A stretch of 64,000 nt of DNA from Verrucomicrobiaceae bacterium (GTDB lineage Bacteria; Verrucomicrobiota; Verrucomicrobiia; Verrucomicrobiales; Verrucomicrobiaceae). The notes under the pieces were generated by a model. The model did not search any database, was not told the origin of the DNA, and saw only the letters and a program-made list of their open reading frames with translations. A program made the position numbers and the translations under genes. This document shows, in pieces, positions 49,892 through 58,063 of this stretch. The stretch lies in assembly GCA_016713245.1 (NCBI GenBank), contig JADJPM010000004.1, positions 434,001 to 498,000 of the forward strand. The letters are read 5' to 3'. Every line of letters starts with the position of its first letter. The stretch's first letter is position 1.

Positions 49892-50362
49892 ATGACCCAA
49901 AACTCCAGCGAGCCGCGCATCGAGCCGGCCACCCTCGAAGATATGCCGCAGCTCGTGGAGCTGCTGGCGGCGCTTTTCAGCGAGGAGGAGGATTTTAAAC
50001 CGGATCCGGCCAAGCAGGAGCATGGGGTGAGGATGATTTTGGAACAGCCGAACCGCGGGCGGATCTTTGTGCTGCGCACCGATCACATGCTGCTGGGGAT
50101 GGTGAATCTGCTTTTCACGATCTCGACGGCGGAGGGCGGGATGGTGATCCTGATGGAGGATGTGATCGTGCATCCGCAGCATCGCCGCCAGGGCTACGGC
50201 GGGCTGCTGTTGGATCACGCGATCGCTTTTGCGAAGGAGAAGCGCTTCAAGCGCATCACGCTGCTGACGGACCGCATCAGCGCGGAATCTCAGGCGTTTT
50301 TCAATAAACACGGTTTCCAGTTCTCGAAGATGATCCCGATGCGGTTGGTGTTTGATGTGTGA
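49892..50362 (+). CDS. GNAT family N-acetyltransferase
   Basis: A 156-residue GNAT protein: 'RIEPATLEDMPQLVELLAALFSEEEDF', the beta4 strand 'GGMVILMEDVIVHPQHRRQGYGGLLLDHA' with the acetyl-CoA loop RRQGYG, and 'ITLLTDRISAESQAFFNKHGFQFS'. The substrate is unknown. ATG 49892 is preferred over the upstream 49829 because the family starts near it. It is followed closely by a small membrane gene and a PrsW-like gene and may be the first gene of that operon. Confidence 0.88.
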   Translation: MTQNSSEPRIEPATLEDMPQLVELLAALFSEEEDFKPDPAKQEHGVRMILEQPNRGRIFVLRTDHMLLGMVNLLFTISTAEGGMVILMEDVIVHPQHRRQGYGGLLLDHAIAFAKEKRFKRITLLTDRISAESQAFFNKHGFQFSKMIPMRLVFDV

Positions 50363-50378
50363 TTATCCCTCTTTCGCC

Positions 50379-50711
50379 ATGCATAAGCCTACCGCTTTCA
50401 TGACTTGGATGGATAAGCCTGCGGAGGCGATGACGGCCTCCGAGGTGGTGCCGGCGGCGCAGTGGTTTGTGCTCATCACACTGGCGACGCTGTTTTTTCT
50501 GCTGGGCTGCTTTGCCACGCTGATGTGGGTGATCTGGCGGCGGTCTGTGAATCCGCCGCCGCATGTGCGGCTGCTGATGGAGATGGCTGAAGAAGAGGAG
50601 CGTGAGGCGCATGCGAACGCGGGGGAGACGAATGATAAGCCTGTGGCTCCGTGGGAACGGGAGGCGGACTGGTGGCGTGGTGGTTCGAAGGGCGGAGATG
50701 CGTTGTCATGA
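50379..50711 (+). CDS. Small single-pass membrane protein, unknown function
   Basis: A 110-residue protein with one membrane segment ('WFVLITLATLFFLLGCFATLMWVIWRR' region, about 29-55) and an acidic cytosolic tail ('EMAEEEEREAHANAGETNDKP'). No family was recognised. It starts 17 bases after the GNAT stop and ends overlapping the PrsW-like start by ATGA (50708-50711), so it is co-translated with the protease and is a candidate accessory subunit or substrate. Confidence 0.72.
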   Translation: MHKPTAFMTWMDKPAEAMTASEVVPAAQWFVLITLATLFFLLGCFATLMWVIWRRSVNPPPHVRLLMEMAEEEEREAHANAGETNDKPVAPWEREADWWRGGSKGGDALS

Positions 50712-52348
50712 GCGAGGTGGGGATACTTCATGGCTGGCGTTCGCGGGTGTTTTACCTCACGCGGGATCGGCACCTTCTGCTGCGCACGGCAGGGACGATC
50801 GTGGCGGCGGGCTTTTTGATCGCGAGCCTGATCGTGACGACGAAATCGGGTTCCTTACCTTCGGAGCCTCCAGTGCCGCTGGTGGAGCAGCGGCTCCAGG
50901 CTGACTACAGCAGGCTGATTTCGACGATAGAGCCAGATCCACGGGCGCTGGCTACCTGGCTTCGGCGGCAGGTGATGGGGATGGCACGCAAGCTGGAGAA
51001 TGAAGAGAAGCTGCGGATGGCCTTTGATGGCTTTTCACAGAACGGCGTGGTCGATGGACGAGACTGGCGACAAGTGATTGATCGACATACTGAGGGGGTT
51101 ACGAAGGTGCTGGTGCATGATTACATCCGCTCTGCTTTGATCCGTGAACTACCGGATGGTGTGAAGGCTCGTGAAAGGCTGGAGCAGCAGGCGCTGAAGG
51201 AGCCGCCGCCGATGCTGGCGAACGAGTTGCGGGCGGGGCTGGCTCTGCTGGGGATGGACTCTCATGAGGCGGTGCCATGGATGATGCGGGAGGGGATGCA
51301 TTTCCCGGAGGCGAAGGAGGCGCGGAGATCGGCGCTGAGTCTGGCGGTGGCGGTGGATGATGTGGACAGTCTTCGCCAGATGCGTGCGGAGCCTGGCTGG
51401 GTGGAGGCGAGTCCGCCGCTGGACCAGTATTTTACCGGCTCACTTCTGCAGGACGTGCCTCTGCAATGGAAAGGACTACTGCTGGATCATTTTACGGATA
51501 TTCCATGGTTGCTGGTGGGCTTTACGCTCTTCGCGGGGCTGGTGTGGCTGGTGATTCTGGTACAGCACGATGGGCGTGACGGCTGGCGCTGGGTAAGGCC
51601 AGTGCTGCCGGTGCTGGCGGGCGTTTTCAGCGTGTGGCCGACGCTTTCGATCTTAGCTTGGCAGGAGCATGTGCAGGGGCTGAAGGCGGGTGGGGAGTTC
51701 CCGCATGATCTTTGGTATTACATCATGGGCGTGGGGATGCGGGAGGAGGTGTGTAAGCTGGCTCTCTTTGCCATCTTTCTGCCGTGGCTGCTGAGGCAGC
51801 GTGCTCCGGGGCGGGCACTGATCACAGGTGCGTTTGTGGGTCTGGGCTTCGCCATTGAGGAGAATGTGCAGTACTACGCGGAGCATGGTCTTTCCTCAGC
51901 GATCACGCGGCTCCTGACGGCGAACTTCCTGCATCTCTCAATGACGGCGATCACGGCGCACAGCCTGTATCGGATGTTTCGCAGCGGCTTTGCCGAGGTG
52001 GGGCAGTTCGTGGCGACCTTTGCGGGCGTGGTGCTGCTGCACGGGCTGTATGACTGGCTCCCATCGTCTGACATGCTGGCGGAGGAGGGCGGGTTCCTTT
52101 CGCTGGTGCTCTTTGTGCTGCTGGCTTCCCGTTTCATCGATTTGCTACTGCTGGAGGCGGAGCCACGGCGGAGTACCTTTGCGCTGCGGGCGGTTTTCAC
52201 GCTGGGATGTGCTCTGCTGGTGGCGGCGGTGCTGGTGGTGACGGCTACGGACGCACGGACGATGGCCGGTGTGGCGGACGCAGCGAAGGAGTGCCTGGGC
52301 TACGTGCCCCTAGCGGTGCTCTACTGGCGGCGCTTTGCGGAGGCGTGA
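50708..52348 (+). CDS. PrsW-family intramembrane metalloprotease with large N-terminal domain
   Basis: A 546-residue protein. An N-terminal membrane segment (about 25-45) and an outside or cytosolic helical domain of about 200 residues precede several membrane segments from about 266. PrsW/Rce1-type motifs are clear: 'GMREEVCKLALF' (Glu346-Glu347), 'GFAIEENVQYY' (Glu384-Glu385), 'NFLHLSMTAITAHS' (His409) and 'VVLLHGLYDW' (His445). B. subtilis PrsW cleaves the anti-sigma factor RsiW; here the only co-translated partner is the small membrane protein upstream. The N-terminal extension is much longer than in PrsW. It is convergent with the DUF2851 gene. Confidence 0.88.
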   Translation: MSEVGILHGWRSRVFYLTRDRHLLLRTAGTIVAAGFLIASLIVTTKSGSLPSEPPVPLVEQRLQADYSRLISTIEPDPRALATWLRRQVMGMARKLENEEKLRMAFDGFSQNGVVDGRDWRQVIDRHTEGVTKVLVHDYIRSALIRELPDGVKARERLEQQALKEPPPMLANELRAGLALLGMDSHEAVPWMMREGMHFPEAKEARRSALSLAVAVDDVDSLRQMRAEPGWVEASPPLDQYFTGSLLQDVPLQWKGLLLDHFTDIPWLLVGFTLFAGLVWLVILVQHDGRDGWRWVRPVLPVLAGVFSVWPTLSILAWQEHVQGLKAGGEFPHDLWYYIMGVGMREEVCKLALFAIFLPWLLRQRAPGRALITGAFVGLGFAIEENVQYYAEHGLSSAITRLLTANFLHLSMTAITAHSLYRMFRSGFAEVGQFVATFAGVVLLHGLYDWLPSSDMLAEEGGFLSLVLFVLLASRFIDLLLLEAEPRRSTFALRAVFTLGCALLVAAVLVVTATDARTMAGVADAAKECLGYVPLAVLYWRRFAEA

Positions 52349-52359
52349 TGAAAAGTAGG

Positions 52360-53778
52360 TTATACCCACTCTTTGAGCCTCTCGGGGAAGGGGCATGCGG
52401 CGCATGCGCTGTCGTCCTCCAGGCAGAAGTCCTCATAAATTTGCAGCAGGCCCTGATGATGATGGAGCCGGGTATTGAAGGAGGCGGAGAGGGGGGAATC
52501 TTCGCCAAAGAGCCGCAGCATGGCGCGGCGGACTTTTTGATTATCGAGCAGGGCGGGGAGTTCGAGATACTCGGCCCACAAACGAGTGCGCTCGGGCACG
52601 AGGAGCGGGTAGGCCACGTTGGCGAGCATCTCGTGCACGCGGGTCTCGCCAATGAGGGTGATCGGTTTCGTGGCGGGTGCGGCGGTGAGGGTGTAGCGGG
52701 AGGTCCAAAACTCGTGCTGCAAGGCAGCGAGTGCTTCTTTCCACGCGGGCTGGCTCCAGCGAGTGGCATCGGTGAGTGGTTCACTGAGGCGTTTCCAAGA
52801 GGAGAGCATGGCAGCGAGAGCACCGAGGCGGCGCTGCGGATGATTGCCGGGGCGTGTGGTGGCCAGATTCCATCGTGGAAGGCTCTGTGGCTCCAGCCAG
52901 CGGGCGCAGGCATCACGCTGCTTCCACCATTGGCTCCACAAATGGCGCAGGTAGCTACGGGTGGCATCTGCGGTGTCTTCGACGCGGATTTTTTCGAGGA
53001 AGCCGCTCACGCCAAAAAGCATGGCTTCGCGTTCCAAAGCGCCTCGGGAGAGCAAATCACGAATCGGGAGGCGCTGGGTGAGGATGACGAAGGGCTGCTG
53101 GTTGTTCCGGTAGCCGAGGGTTTGGGCCAAAGACTGAAAAATGGCCTGCTCACGGCCTTGAGCCTGCACGAGGCGGTGAAGGCGGCGGCTTTTCCGCTCC
53201 AGACGAAACTGCGCGGCTGATTCGATGATGGACTGAGCTTTGCCCTCATCCAACGCGGCGAGTGGCGTGGCGCAGCGGCCAAGGCGGGCGGCCGCCATGC
53301 CACGGGCAGGCGTGGCATCCGCAGGAAGCATCGAGGCATTCAAAACGACCTGCGGGACCTCGTGATGCTGGCTGGTGCGGGTGAAAAACCGTGCCTCCGG
53401 TGTGCGAAGGACGAGATGAAGCACGACGCGGTTGTAGCCGGGATTTGAGCCATGGGCATGATGCTCCCAATCGCGGGCGTCGGTATCGAGTTCGAGATCT
53501 CCGCGGCGTGATTCACCATCCACGCGAAGGGTGGCATGCGTGAAATCGGGGCCGGGACCGGAATTCCAGGTGCCGAAATCGGTGACCTCGATTTTTTGAC
53601 CGTCGGTGGTCGTGAATTGCGTGCCGAAGGCTCCGGCAAACCACAGGCTCTGCCAGTCGAGCTCCGTCCAGGCCTCGTCGAGGCCGGGCAGCGTGCCACG
53701 ATCCTCCACGCCGCCGAAGACCGCGTCGCGGAAACGGGCGTAGCGATCTGCCAGAGGGAGCGAAGGGTGAGTAGGCAT
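52360..53778 (-). CDS. DUF2851 family protein
   Basis: A 472-residue cytoplasmic protein typical of DUF2851, found mainly in Bacteroidota and Verrucomicrobiota: 'DWQSLWFAGAFGTQFTTTDGQ', 'DFGTWNSGPGPDFTHATLRVDGESRRGDLELD', 'HHAHGSNPGYNRVVLHLVL' and the closing cysteines 'CLEDDSACAACPFPERLKEW'. The N-terminal half has the strand pattern and acidic residues (GPDF, GDLELD) of a nuclease-like fold, but no activity has been established. ATG 53776-53778 was chosen; a longer frame runs upstream into the divergent rex leader. Confidence 0.85.
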   Translation of the reverse strand: MPTHPSLPLADRYARFRDAVFGGVEDRGTLPGLDEAWTELDWQSLWFAGAFGTQFTTTDGQKIEVTDFGTWNSGPGPDFTHATLRVDGESRRGDLELDTDARDWEHHAHGSNPGYNRVVLHLVLRTPEARFFTRTSQHHEVPQVVLNASMLPADATPARGMAAARLGRCATPLAALDEGKAQSIIESAAQFRLERKSRRLHRLVQAQGREQAIFQSLAQTLGYRNNQQPFVILTQRLPIRDLLSRGALEREAMLFGVSGFLEKIRVEDTADATRSYLRHLWSQWWKQRDACARWLEPQSLPRWNLATTRPGNHPQRRLGALAAMLSSWKRLSEPLTDATRWSQPAWKEALAALQHEFWTSRYTLTAAPATKPITLIGETRVHEMLANVAYPLLVPERTRLWAEYLELPALLDNQKVRRAMLRLFGEDSPLSASFNTRLHHHQGLLQIYEDFCLEDDSACAACPFPERLKEWV

Positions 53779-53845
53779 CGGCGTGGCGGCAAGAGGTGGC
53801 GAAGGACGGGGGCTTTGCCAGCGCAAAACCAGGGTGGTTGGAGCT

Positions 53846-54511
53846 ATGATTGACAAAACAGCCCCGGCGTGGCTGGATCGTTCCCTCGTGTCCGGAAACA
53901 AACCCCCTACTCCTCCTCGGAAGGCCATCTACCGTCTCTCCATCTATCTGCGCTGCTTGCAGAAGCTGCGGGATAACCGGGTGGATACGGTTTCTTCGGC
54001 GGCGCTGGCGAAAGCGGCAGGCGTGAAATCGACGCAGCTCCGCAAGGATTTGGCTTACTTCGGCCAGCTCGGCACCCGTGGCCTAGGTTACAACGTGGAG
54101 GCGCTGCGCAAAATGATCGCCGACGTGCTGGGGCAGAACCGGCTGCAGCCGGTGATCCTCGTGGGCGTGGGAAATCTCGGTTCGGCGCTGTTGCGCTACG
54201 GGGGCTTTCGCAAGGAGGGCTTTGAGATCACGGCGGCCTTTGACTTGCTGCCGAAGGCTGCGGGGCAGTTTACCGTGCCGCTGCTGCCCATGGGCGGTCT
54301 GGCGGATTACATCCTCAAAAACAAGGTGAAAATGGCGATCATGACCGTGCCTGCGGTCAATGCGCAGTCCGTGTGCAATGAACTCGTGGCTCACGGTATT
54401 CAGGCGATTCTGAATTTCTCACCGACGGTGCTCGAAACACCTGAAAACGTGGTGGTAAACAGCGTGGATCTGGCTGTGGAGCTGGAGAACCTAAGCTACT
54501 TTATCCGCTGA
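53846..54511 (+). CDS. rex: Redox-sensing transcriptional repressor Rex
   Basis: A 221-residue NADH-sensing repressor. The winged-helix DNA-binding domain is 'YRLSIYLRCLQKLRDNRVDTVSSAALAKAAGVKSTQLRKDLAYFG', followed by 'GTRGLGYNVEAL', the Rossmann loop 'VILVGVGNLGSALLRYGGF' and 'ILNFSPTVLETPENVVVNSVDLAVELENLSYFI', all Rex hallmarks. The protein represses fermentation and respiration genes when NADH is low. No clear Rex operator (TTGTGN8CACAA) was seen near it. It is convergent with tyrA with one base between stops. Confidence 0.96.
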   Translation: MIDKTAPAWLDRSLVSGNKPPTPPRKAIYRLSIYLRCLQKLRDNRVDTVSSAALAKAAGVKSTQLRKDLAYFGQLGTRGLGYNVEALRKMIADVLGQNRLQPVILVGVGNLGSALLRYGGFRKEGFEITAAFDLLPKAAGQFTVPLLPMGGLADYILKNKVKMAIMTVPAVNAQSVCNELVAHGIQAILNFSPTVLETPENVVVNSVDLAVELENLSYFIR

Positions 54512-54512
54512 T

Positions 54513-55391
54513 TCAGAGCCTGAGTTCGGGCGGGGCTGGCACGAGGTCACGCAAGGCTTTGGCGGACGCCAGAAAGGAGGCGAGTTGCGCCTCATCCCCA
54601 GAGTTCAAAAGCTCGATGAGGCCATTCAAGTGCCCGGAGGCATCCTGGAGAGCGGCGAGCACCTCAGCGCGGTTTTCACGAAGAATGCCGCTCCACATGG
54701 TGGGATCACCGGATGCGACGCGGGTGGTATCTCGGAAGCCGCCCGCTGCGCACGGAATGGCGCGGTTATCATCCTTTAACGCGGCGAGTGTGGTCAGGAC
54801 GGCCATCGCATGCGGAAGATGTGAAATACGCGCCACATGGCGGTCATGCTCCGCAGGGCTCATTTCGAGGACCCGGCACCCGAGGGTGGCCCAGAAGGAA
54901 CGAAGCCGATTCAAAGCCTCGCTAGGCGTGCTTTCTCGTGGGGTGAGCAGGCAGGCGGCATTTTGGAAAAGATCGCCCCGCGCATGGGCCATGCCAGTGG
55001 CGTGCGAACCGGCCATCGGGTGGCTGCCGATAAAAGGGATGCCTTTGGAGGCAAAAACGGGCTCCAAGGTCGTCACGACGCTGCCTTTCACACTGCCCAC
55101 ATCGGTAACGAGAAGCTGGGGGGTGGTGTTGGCGGCGATGATCTGCTCGGCCGCAGCCTTCATGTGCGGCACCGGCATGCACAGGATGGCTAAGGAGGCA
55201 CCCTGCATGGTCTCTGCGATGCTGGTGCTGCCTATCGCAGAGGGAAGCCGCTGGCGCACCTCATCCAGCGCTTCTGAACGCCTTGCCCACACGCGAATCA
55301 CGGCTAGCGGGAACTTTTTTCGCACCGCCAAGGCCAGCGAACCACCGAGCAAGCCCGGGGCGAGGATGGCGATGCTGGATTCCTGATTCAT
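54513..55391 (-). CDS. tyrA: Prephenate dehydrogenase
   Basis: A 292-residue NAD-dependent enzyme that converts prephenate to 4-hydroxyphenylpyruvate (tyrosine synthesis). The Rossmann loop reads 'IAILAPGLLGGSLALAVRKK' (the first Gly of GxGxxG is Ala here). Other landmarks are 'VTDVGSVKGSVV', 'FIGSHPMAGSHATGMAHARGDLFQN', 'HDRHVARISHLPHAMA' and 'GFRDTTRVASGDPTMW'. No fused chorismate mutase or ACT domain is present. The first four residues are encoded by a short direct repeat. Confidence 0.94.
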   Translation of the reverse strand: MNQESSIAILAPGLLGGSLALAVRKKFPLAVIRVWARRSEALDEVRQRLPSAIGSTSIAETMQGASLAILCMPVPHMKAAAEQIIAANTTPQLLVTDVGSVKGSVVTTLEPVFASKGIPFIGSHPMAGSHATGMAHARGDLFQNAACLLTPRESTPSEALNRLRSFWATLGCRVLEMSPAEHDRHVARISHLPHAMAVLTTLAALKDDNRAIPCAAGGFRDTTRVASGDPTMWSGILRENRAEVLAALQDASGHLNGLIELLNSGDEAQLASFLASAKALRDLVPAPPELRL

Positions 55392-55411
55392 GGTTCAAGA
55401 TTCCTGATTCA
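55378..55411. repeat. Direct 13-bp repeat at the tyrA start
   Basis: gattcctgattca occurs at 55378-55390 and 55399-55411, separated by eight bases. The first copy contains the tyrA start region. It resembles the short interspersed repeats of this genome and may have moved the tyrA start. Confidence 0.5.
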
Positions 55412-55448
55412 AGACGGCCGCCCTCGAAGAGGAAACCCGAATCAGAAC

Positions 55449-55955
55449 TTACGGCACGAGGAAAACCTTCTGCGTGTAAGGGCAGCGGGCCTTCTGGCCA
55501 GAGCGCATCTCACGGACGTCGATCTCACGACCAAGGGAATCAAAGGGGCTTTTCACAAAACCGGGCTTCGTGCGAGTGGCCGTGGGGTAGCTGCCAGTGC
55601 TCGGAGGTGTGGCAGGTGCCGTGGGAGTGGTCGTGGCGGGTGGTGTGACCACGACAGGGGGGGGTGGCGTGGTGCCCGTGGCTGGAGGCGTATTAGGTGG
55701 TGCGCCAGGTGTGGGGGACTGCACGGATGCCGCCGCCGGATCATTCGGATTGGGAGGCGGCTGTGTGAGCGAGGGATCTCCGGTTTCGAGGTAGCGGGTG
55801 TCTGTCGGACCGGCCGAATCCTGGCCGTAGCGGGCATCCCCTGGGGCTCGATCGAGTGAATATCCACGCGGGCCGGGCGGAGGCTTTGGCCCTGGGCCGT
55901 AGCAGGAGGCCAACGAGACGAGGGCGGCGAAGGAGAGCAGCGCGGGGGCTTTCAT
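55449..55955 (-). CDS. Proline/threonine-rich lipoprotein
   Basis: A 168-residue predicted lipoprotein: signal 'MKAPALLSFAALVSLAS' followed by Cys18, a lipobox-like L-A-S-C. The mature part is a low-complexity Pro/Thr linker ('PPATGTTPPPPVVVTPPATT') ending in a short conserved-looking tail, 'GFVKSPFDSLGREIDVREMRSGQKARCPYTQKVFLVP'-type residues (VRE, SGQKARCPYTQKVF). The tail resembles those of small Verrucomicrobiota lipoproteins of unknown function. It lies between dnaN and tyrA on the same strand. Confidence 0.72.
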   Translation of the reverse strand: MKAPALLSFAALVSLASCYGPGPKPPPGPRGYSLDRAPGDARYGQDSAGPTDTRYLETGDPSLTQPPPNPNDPAAASVQSPTPGAPPNTPPATGTTPPPPVVVTPPATTTPTAPATPPSTGSYPTATRTKPGFVKSPFDSLGREIDVREMRSGQKARCPYTQKVFLVP

Positions 55956-55985
55956 AATCTGGCTGTTGATGAAAGGAGCGTTAAG

Positions 55986-57083
55986 TTAGGCGTTCACGCG
56001 CATGGGCATGAGCACATAGAGGAAATTCGTGCCGCTGCGGATGACGCCAGGGCTGATCTCATCAATGAGATGAAGATGGATTTCATCGGCACTGAGATTT
56101 CGCAGTGGAGCCATGGAGAACTCCGGATTGAACGCGATGGTGATGGATGCGCCTTTATAATTGATGGCGACCGTTTCGCGGGCCTCACCGATGTCTGGGG
56201 AGGAGGCGACGATCTCGACCTGACCGGGGGTGAAGATGAACTTGATGGAGTTCGATTTGTCCGTGGTGAGCAGTGAGACGCGGGAGATAGCGCGTAGGAA
56301 GGCCTCACGCTCGATGGGGATGCGCTCCTTGGATTCACCTGGGATGACCTGTCGGTAGTTCGGGTAATTGCCGTCGATCAGCTTGCTCACGAGGAGACCG
56401 TCACCCAGGTCAAAGCCCACTTGAGAGCCAGTGACTTTGATGGAGACGAGGCCGGAATCTCCAAGAAGGCGGGAGAGTTCGTTCACAGCCTTGGTGGGGA
56501 CGAGGATGTCAATCTCCTGACTCTGCGGGAATTCGATTTCCTGCTCCACCATGGCGAGGCGGCGGCCATCCGTGGCCACCATGGTGAGGGCGTTTTCCTT
56601 GAAGGAGAAGAGGATGCCATTGAGCACATAGCGCGTCTCGTCCGTCGAGATGGCGTAGCTGGTCTTGCGCAGGCAATCGCGGAGCATCTGCTGCTCGATT
56701 TTGAACTCTCGGGCATCGTCAAAGCGGGGCAGGGCAGGGAATTCCTCGCTGGTGAGACCGAGCACCTTGAAAAAACTGGGGCCGCTCTTGATGGAGGCCA
56801 CGTTTTTCTCATCCACTTTCACCTCGATGTCTTCGGCGGGAAGCTCACGCACGATGGTGGCGAGGCGGCGGGCGGGAAGGGTCGTGGCTCCGGCTTCGGA
56901 GACTTCGCAGGGCACCGTGCAGGTGACGCCGACGTCGAGGTCCGTCGTGGTGAGCTCAAGAACGCCGTCTTTGGCCTTCAGAAGGACGTTGGAAAGAATG
57001 GCGAGCGTCGTGCGAGAGCTGACGACATGCTGCACTTGGTTGATGGCCCCCAAAAAGGCTTCCTTGCTGATATTGAACTTCAT
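55986..57083 (-). CDS. dnaN: DNA polymerase III beta subunit (sliding clamp)
   Basis: A 365-residue clamp monomer with three repeated domains. Landmarks are 'MKFNISKEAFLGAINQVQHVVSSRTTLAILSNVLL' at the start, 'SYAISTDETRYVLNGILFSF', 'MVATDGRRLAMVE', 'LIDGNYPNYRQVIPGESKERI' and the C-terminal 'NFLYVLMPMRV' clamp end. ATG 57081-57083 gives the conserved beginning. No dnaA, recF or oriC-like cluster is seen beside it, so dnaN is separated from the usual dnaA-dnaN order. Confidence 0.97.
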   Translation of the reverse strand: MKFNISKEAFLGAINQVQHVVSSRTTLAILSNVLLKAKDGVLELTTTDLDVGVTCTVPCEVSEAGATTLPARRLATIVRELPAEDIEVKVDEKNVASIKSGPSFFKVLGLTSEEFPALPRFDDAREFKIEQQMLRDCLRKTSYAISTDETRYVLNGILFSFKENALTMVATDGRRLAMVEQEIEFPQSQEIDILVPTKAVNELSRLLGDSGLVSIKVTGSQVGFDLGDGLLVSKLIDGNYPNYRQVIPGESKERIPIEREAFLRAISRVSLLTTDKSNSIKFIFTPGQVEIVASSPDIGEARETVAINYKGASITIAFNPEFSMAPLRNLSADEIHLHLIDEISPGVIRSGTNFLYVLMPMRVNA

Positions 57084-57196
57084 ATGCCGGTAAATTGTGC
57101 GTGGTGTTAACAACGACGCCTCAGATTGGCAATGAGATTGAACGGAAAATTGGGCCTGTCGAATGGCAAAACACAATCCCTTGAGGTGCGGACGCC

Positions 57197-57865
57197 TCAA
57201 AAGTCCCTCGGGGTGGATGCAAAGCCTTTGGGCACAGGCACTCCGAAGATCTGCGGCTGCCGCTGCGGCTCGGGCGAGGCCTCCGGGGCTAGGTGAGTGA
57301 AAAAGTCATCAAAACGAAGGCTGCATTGCAGGCGGCGCTGGCTGCCATCGATTTTCGGGTTCACTTGGATGACGGCTTTGGTGAAAGGAATTCGCGCTTT
57401 CATCGCCTTGGCGGCCTTTCTGGCCTCCTCTAAACTGAGAGAAGTGTCCTTGATCACGGCGTCGAGCTTTTCGAGATCAGCCCGTGTGATGGGATGCCAG
57501 AGTTTCTGCCACAATCCAGGCTCCACACGAACGGCCTGCACATTGGTCCAAACCTTCTGTGTCTCCGTCTCCTGGCGCCAAAAGCCCGTGATAAGGAGGA
57601 AGGGTTCGTCGATTTCAAACTGCCTCAAGGCGTCGCCGAGGCCGATAGGCGTGCCGTGCTTTGCCGCCTTGGGATTGACCGGAATGTGGCCATGTTGCTT
57701 GTTGGCGCTGGCGGGTATGTCCCACTTTTGCGTGTGGCTCGAAGGCTCGTAACCGCCGAAGAAGGTATCCCGCAGCCATTTTTCAAACAGCAGGCCATGG
57801 CTCTGTACCTCGCGTGCCTGAATGAAAGGCGTCAAAAATAGCAGGAGAAGGAAAACACGCGTCAT
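57197..57865 (-). CDS. Secreted protein of unknown function
   Basis: A 222-residue protein with signal peptide MTRVFLLLLFLTPFIQA. The mature part opens 'REVQSHGLLFEKWLRDTFFGGYEPSSHTQKWDIPAS' and includes 'GTPIGLGDALRQFEIDEPFLLITGFWRQ' and 'AVIQVNPKIDGSQRRLQCSLRFDDFF'. The spacing of acidic and Lys residues recalls restriction-endonuclease-like folds, but I cannot assign a family. Transcription runs toward dnaN, and the gene follows tRNA-Ala by about 20 bases. The upstream frame extension is translation of the tRNA and was discarded. Confidence 0.72.
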   Translation of the reverse strand: MTRVFLLLLFLTPFIQAREVQSHGLLFEKWLRDTFFGGYEPSSHTQKWDIPASANKQHGHIPVNPKAAKHGTPIGLGDALRQFEIDEPFLLITGFWRQETETQKVWTNVQAVRVEPGLWQKLWHPITRADLEKLDAVIKDTSLSLEEARKAAKAMKARIPFTKAVIQVNPKIDGSQRRLQCSLRFDDFFTHLAPEASPEPQRQPQIFGVPVPKGFASTPRDF

Positions 57866-57885
57866 GGCGGAACCTGCATGTGGTT

Positions 57886-57961
57886 TGGTGGAGCATAGCG
57901 GGTTCGAACCGCTGACCTCCTGCATGCCATGCAGGCGCTCTACCAACTGAGCTAATGCCCC
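57886..57961 (-). tRNA. tRNA-Ala (anticodon GGC)
   Basis: Read on the minus strand the gene starts GGGGCATTAGCTCAGTTGG, has the anticodon stem CCTGC/GCAGG with loop ATGGCAT (anticodon GGC), the T-loop GGTTCGAACC and the acceptor strand ATGCTCC, followed by A and an encoded CCA. All four stems pair. It reads the alanine codons GCC/GCU. A hairpin terminator-like structure lies just upstream on the same strand. Confidence 0.97.
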
Positions 57962-57967
57962 GGAAAT

Positions 57968-58000
57968 GAAAACCGGCTCCCCTCTTGCGAAGGGAGCCGG
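57968..58000 (-). terminator. Hairpin terminator after the Sel1-repeat gene
   Basis: The arms ccggctcccct (57973-57983) and agggagccgg (57991-58000) form a stable hairpin. On the minus strand it is followed by TTTT (57969-57972). It lies downstream of the Sel1-repeat gene and just upstream of tRNA-Ala, so it separates the two transcripts. Confidence 0.7.
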
Positions 58001-58063
58001 AGACTAGAGGGAGTCGATATTTTGGCAAGCAGGTTTTTGGCAAATCTGCTCTTCAATCACACC

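Noticed and set aside
55986..57196. Possible replication origin near dnaN
   Set aside because: No dnaA gene and no cluster of DnaA boxes was seen in the flanking short gaps; dnaN alone does not mark oriC.
57866..57946. N-terminal extension MVERLHGMQEV of the secreted unknown protein
   Set aside because: It is translation of the tRNA-Ala gene; the true start is the signal-peptide Met at 57865.
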